Shown here piece after piece: positions 60,744 to 64,000 of a DNA stretch of 64,000 nt. This DNA is from an uncultured Lachnospiraceae bacterium (lineage in GTDB: Bacteria > Bacillota > Clostridia > Lachnospirales > Lachnospiraceae), in NCBI GenBank assembly GCA_947172645.1, contig CAMWBY010000019.1, positions 1-64,000 on the forward strand, in the 5' to 3' direction. The notes beneath the pieces are model-generated. The model did no database searches. It was not told where the DNA came from and saw only the letters and a list, made by a program, of their open reading frames with translations. Position 1 is the stretch's first letter. The number at the start of each line of letters is the position of its first letter. The position numbers and the translations under genes were made by a program.

Positions 60744-61223
60744 TTACACCACCCTTATCACAATGCTTGCCTTGATTTCGCCCTCTGGTTCCCGTTCTGC
60801 CGTCAAATCTACCCTGCCGCTGTATGTCTCAACCGTTATAACCGCTTTTTCTGCCGCAAGCGTTGTGTCTGATGTAAAATACACATCCGCTAGGCTGTCC
60901 GCGGTTATTCTTTCGTCTGCCATTGAAGCGATTCTATTTATAAATGTCAAAACCGACTGATTAGCCAAAATAAAATCTTTTCCTTTTACTTCTTTTACAG
61001 AATTTTCTACTTCTGAAAATCCATTAATCAATGAGTTCACTGCCCCATTCGTCTGATTAACCTGTTCCGCCCCAAAATTACTCCCTATCTGCGAATACGT
61101 AGTCACATCTTCAAGCGATTTTGTCCCATCCTCATTTTCGATGATGTTATACCGCCTCTTGTCACTGACCGATGTGTCAATCACATCGTCCTTAAAATTT
61201 ACCGGTAATTTTTCTATAGCCAT
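60744..61223 (-). CDS. Phage tail-region protein, 159 residues
   Basis: A short structural protein. The N-terminus (AIEKLPVNFKDDVIDTSVSDKRRYNIIENEDGTKSLEDVTTYSQIGSNFGAEQVNQTNGAVNSL) is common among proteins next to fibre genes in clostridial prophages. The C-terminal part is beta-rich. GGAGG precedes the ATG. Only 3 bases separate it from the next gene, so translation is coupled. Probably a fibre connector; function not established. Confidence 0.65.
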   Translation of the reverse strand: MAIEKLPVNFKDDVIDTSVSDKRRYNIIENEDGTKSLEDVTTYSQIGSNFGAEQVNQTNGAVNSLINGFSEVENSVKEVKGKDFILANQSVLTFINRIASMADERITADSLADVYFTSDTTLAAEKAVITVETYSGRVDLTAEREPEGEIKASIVIRVV

Positions 61224-61238
61224 TTATTTTCCCTCCTT

Positions 61239-62546
61239 CTATAAATACAATCCCTTTGGCGCACCTAGTCTGAATGACAGCCGCCGAAGTCCTGCTTCCC
61301 AACCTTCAATAATCCGTTTCATCTGCAAGGTTGCACTTTCAATGCGGTTCAGTTCTGAAAACCCTATAAACGCCCCATTGTTATAAAACGTCTGCTTGAA
61401 CCCGTAATTTTTTACAATTATCATACGCTTGTTGATGGTTTCCAAATTTTCTTCTATCACATTGAAATACTGCACTTTCCAGATATACTTCGGGTCTGAC
61501 TGGTCATTTCCCATATCCGCTATGTTAAATGCTCCCCATATGCCAGATATTTTGTTACGTAAAAAAAGCAGATTATTCCTAATCCGCTTGTAGTCTTTCA
61601 GGTTGAACGCGTCCGTTTCTGTCCAATTGGTTTTCGGTGCTCTCCAAATACCGTCCATATTTGTCTCTGGATAGTCCGGGTTCTCCGGTTCGTCTGGATT
61701 GTCTGGTGTATCTGGCAAATCTGGTGTACTTCTTAAAAATAATGTGTAAACGCCGTTTTCATCCGGTTTGTCGGACACCATTATATCGGATTTTAAGCAA
61801 CAATATGGGCGGAAACCTTTTTTACCGCCCTCGCGTGCCTCATTTGTATATCCGTCTGCCCGTCCCCCGTCCCCTTCACTGTCTATATATCTTGCGTAGC
61901 AAGACGGATACGCTCCGTTTGCTGATGCAGTCCACCACCCATTGTATCCAGATTCCCCTTTTTTAATAGCCTCTGGAGTAACTTCTGCTTTTCGACTTGC
62001 ATTGTCCGAGAATAATTCGTATGGTTTTAGGCTTTCATCGTCTTTCTGATAACCCGTTCCCGCCTCTCTTAATGTCAAAAAGTGTATTTTCCTGGTCACT
62101 TCCGTCACAATCTTTTTTTTAACATCAAGAATCCCTTCCTTGAACCCGGAAGAAAATCCGTTCAAAAATCCCGCTTCCGACTCATAAGGATTTGCCGTTA
62201 CATAATCCGTCGTATCCGGTGGGTGGTCATATTCATGCTGCGGCGTGTACCACATCCACGCATCCGCATCACTGTTTGCCCATTGCAAGATATTTGATAA
62301 AGCATAATTTCCGTTTCCATACTCTCGTATATATGAAGCCGTTTGTCCTGAACCCGGATATTTCGGCTCCCTCGCATCAAACGCTTTCAGGCACAGCACT
62401 TTATCCGATATCACCGCCGTAGAGTTCTCCGGGTCTCCCTCATGGTCATGCTCCATGATTCTCCAGACAATCGGCGCGCCGTAATACTTTGTATTCGGGT
62501 CAACCACCCGCGCCCCGACAAGCAAATCTCCTAATGTCTTAGCCAT
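61239..62546 (-). CDS. Phage DUF6273-domain protein, candidate receptor-binding protein
   Basis: A 435-residue protein. The first 250 residues fit DUF6273: GAPIVWRIMEHDHEGDPENSTAVISDKVLCLKAFDAREPK, ALSNILQWANSDADAWM, NPYESEAGFLNGFSSGF, and the closing GYNGWWTASANG and GFRPYCCLKSD, which recall C-type-lectin/FGE-like folds. A Pro/Asp/Glu linker (PDLPDTPDNPDEPENPDYPE) leads to a 120-residue helical C-terminus. The start overlaps the upstream stop codon by one base. No reverse transcriptase is in the window, so diversification is not shown. Confidence 0.75.
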   Translation of the reverse strand: MAKTLGDLLVGARVVDPNTKYYGAPIVWRIMEHDHEGDPENSTAVISDKVLCLKAFDAREPKYPGSGQTASYIREYGNGNYALSNILQWANSDADAWMWYTPQHEYDHPPDTTDYVTANPYESEAGFLNGFSSGFKEGILDVKKKIVTEVTRKIHFLTLREAGTGYQKDDESLKPYELFSDNASRKAEVTPEAIKKGESGYNGWWTASANGAYPSCYARYIDSEGDGGRADGYTNEAREGGKKGFRPYCCLKSDIMVSDKPDENGVYTLFLRSTPDLPDTPDNPDEPENPDYPETNMDGIWRAPKTNWTETDAFNLKDYKRIRNNLLFLRNKISGIWGAFNIADMGNDQSDPKYIWKVQYFNVIEENLETINKRMIIVKNYGFKQTFYNNGAFIGFSELNRIESATLQMKRIIEGWEAGLRRLSFRLGAPKGLYL

Positions 62547-64000
62547 CACCTCGCCACCTTTCTTGCTTTCATTCTTCCGCTCCACCTTCCGTTAAATGAC
62601 AGGCTGTTTTCATAAGACCGTATAAACGACCTTCCATTTTTTGTTTCCAGATGGAATAAGTCGCTTGCATCCACTGCCGGGTCTCCCTTCCAGTCAATCT
62701 CGTACTCCACGTCCCCAAGATAATACTCGGCCAGCCATTCCTCTAACATCTGTGCGTGTTCTGCCGTCCCGACAAGCGGGTTATTCCATGTGACAGCCTC
62801 ACCTTCTCGGTTGTAATCCTTAGTATAGTTGTAACTTTCCGTTTCATATTCATATCCGGAAATCGTATATGTCAGGTCAATCGCCTCCACGATGCCCGTA
62901 AAACGAATTTTGGCGTAGTAAGTGCCGCTTTCCACGATTTCTGCCTTTACTGCGGAACTGACACCAGATAAAACGATTGACAGCCCCTCAGAAGGTTTTT
63001 TTAACGACACCATATATTCATATCCGCTTCCTGGCACCTCTATCTTCTCGGATGCCACCGTAACTCTTTGGGTCGTCTGCCTGTAGGCCGTGTATGAGGT
63101 CGATATCTTCTGTACTTTCCTCTGTCTTGTCGCTACCGGTGCGGTAATCAAATCCCTGTCCCTTGTAAGGTCGTAATCTGTGTTATCGCCCACAAGGATA
63201 TTGTCAACAAATATCCGTGAGTTGGGATACCCTTTGTCAAAAGTAATTACCATGCGGTCAAACTCAAGGAATGTTTCATCCGTGTGGTACTGTAAATCCG
63301 GATTCTCCACCCTTACAAACTGTAGAACCGTGTCTTCATGGTATGTTGTTATGTGGAACACTCGCGGCGCGGTATTCCTAAAGTTCATGGACAATCCGAA
63401 CGCCGTATAAGTCGCTTCCAAAGCTATCGTGATTTCCGGCATTCCTCCTAACCAATAACCGCCAAGCGGAAACTTTACGGGCTTTGAACCAAGACGAAAA
63501 CCAAGCCTCTGCACTACTTCTGCATCTTTATTTTCAATCCATATGCTTTCGCTGATATATCCCGTATTTCTATATTCCTCTTGGTTATCCGGCGCAAATA
63601 AAAGTGTTCCGTCAGCCACCGAAAAGTCCTGGCTGGCATTGGCGTAACCATTTTTTACATCGTTCTTAAGGACATTCTCAATATGGCTCCACTCCGCTTC
63701 ATTGTTGGCGCTTGCCTGCATATCAGGTATGTATGATGCTACGATTTGTATCTGTCCAGAATGTCCCTCTTTCAGTACGCACCGCCCGGCATTTGCAATA
63801 ATCTGCAATGCCGCCGCATGTTTCACTACAGGCATAGGGTTTACTATTGGCAGGTTCTTAAGCGACGTGTCAATGAAATAGTCAGCCACGCCTAAATCTT
63901 CCAACACATCCACGGCGATGTCATAAAGCGGCGTCCCGGCAGGATTGTATTTTCCACGCACATATTCTGTGTCATTGCCAACCATATCGAAAATATCTAC
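62546..64000 (-). CDS. Phage tail protein, 5' end beyond the window
   Basis: The frame is open to the right edge, so the true start is outside; at least 484 residues are present. Early sequence (GNDTEYVRGKYNPAGTPLYDIAVDVLEDLGVADYFIDTSLKNLPIVNPMPVVKHAAALQIIANAGRCVLKEG) is typical of tail-hub or minor structural proteins of clostridial siphophages. It is followed by beta-rich domains (YNYTKDYNREGEAVTWNNPLVGTAEHAQMLEEWL). It ends WSGRMKARKVAR and its stop overlaps the next start. Exact role not determined. Confidence 0.7.
   Translation of the reverse strand, partial: VDIFDMVGNDTEYVRGKYNPAGTPLYDIAVDVLEDLGVADYFIDTSLKNLPIVNPMPVVKHAAALQIIANAGRCVLKEGHSGQIQIVASYIPDMQASANNEAEWSHIENVLKNDVKNGYANASQDFSVADGTLLFAPDNQEEYRNTGYISESIWIENKDAEVVQRLGFRLGSKPVKFPLGGYWLGGMPEITIALEATYTAFGLSMNFRNTAPRVFHITTYHEDTVLQFVRVENPDLQYHTDETFLEFDRMVITFDKGYPNSRIFVDNILVGDNTDYDLTRDRDLITAPVATRQRKVQKISTSYTAYRQTTQRVTVASEKIEVPGSGYEYMVSLKKPSEGLSIVLSGVSSAVKAEIVESGTYYAKIRFTGIVEAIDLTYTISGYEYETESYNYTKDYNREGEAVTWNNPLVGTAEHAQMLEEWLAEYYLGDVEYEIDWKGDPAVDASDLFHLETKNGRSFIRSYENSLSFNGRWSGRMKARKVAR

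Larger units (their letters stand above)
54841..64000 (-). mobile_element. Prophage, distal tail/fibre and lysis end (continues beyond window)
   Basis: Nine consecutive minus-strand genes with short gaps: a tail protein cut by the edge, a DUF6273 protein, several fibre-like proteins, an Mtd N-terminal-domain protein and a GH25 endolysin last. Base composition is more AT-rich than the flanking housekeeping genes. No attachment site, integrase, capsid or portal gene is in view, so the left boundary (somewhere between metA and 54841) is not fixed. Confidence 0.8.

Noticed and set aside
1-64000. CRISPR arrays, tRNA, rRNA genes and T-box or SAM riboswitches
   Set aside because: No regularly spaced repeats, no tRNA cloverleaf and no aptamer consensus seen. 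The gaps before glyS, alaS and metA are too short for a T-box or SAM riboswitch.

Overview
The window looks like chromosome from an anaerobic gut Lachnospiraceae-type bacterium (Clostridia, Bacillota). This rests on gene content: a six-subunit Rnf complex, a biotin-dependent sodium-pump decarboxylase cluster, a single-polypeptide GlyRS, a Cym1/PreP-like M16 peptidase, DUF4349, DUF6472 and YqzL-type proteins, and an activase/dehydratase fusion protein. Shine-Dalgarno sites are strong (GGAGG). I saw no rRNA, tRNA or CRISPR array. Most genes are on the minus strand.

Layout. 0.2-6.1 kb: an ApbE flavin transferase lipoprotein, two different nucleotidyltransferases, two small membrane proteins, an HTH-methyltransferase fusion and a GNAT acetyltransferase. 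6.3-12.5 kb: rnfCDGEAB, read right to left, followed by an Fe-S aldo/keto reductase. RnfD and RnfG carry the threonine flavinylation motif that ApbE-type enzymes modify. 12.8-16.4 kb: a YprB-like nuclease, a cytoplasmic glycoside hydrolase-like protein and CheR. 16.5-22 kb: baiN-like, cmk, ispH and rpsA with RpiR and TetR regulators. 22.2-27.5 kb: a five-gene Na+-translocating decarboxylase cluster that holds two different carboxyltransferase types. 27.6-41 kb: two DD-carboxypeptidases flanking scpAB and a phosphoesterase, then rpsU, alaS, glyS, a lipoprotein, recO, yqzL, era and a DUF4349 lipoprotein. 41-46.4 kb: a large M16C peptidase, an unknown protein, a sigma-like protein without region 4, and a rhomboid-like protein with a zinc ribbon. 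46.7-50.9 kb: a 1416-residue double-ATPase/dehydratase-like fusion. 51-54.9 kb: small unknown proteins, MetA, a decayed Rpn-family gene, a double-OB SSB-like protein and a small HTH protein. 54.8-64 kb: the distal tail/fibre and endolysin end of a prophage that runs off the right edge.

How it fits together. Rnf and the OadB-type decarboxylase both couple soluble redox or decarboxylation chemistry to a membrane ion gradient, and ApbE supplies covalent FMN to Rnf. The cmk-ispH-rpsA and era-yqzL-recO-glyS-alaS-rpsU blocks are core housekeeping. Points most worth a second look: a dispersed hairpin element in at least three intergenic gaps; MetA with Asp at the acyl-CoA specificity position 111; the mixed decarboxylase cluster with an enlarged OadG-like lipoprotein; a Cys-rich tail on RnfE; the activase/dehydratase fusion; and a tandem attenuator-like region downstream of metA.
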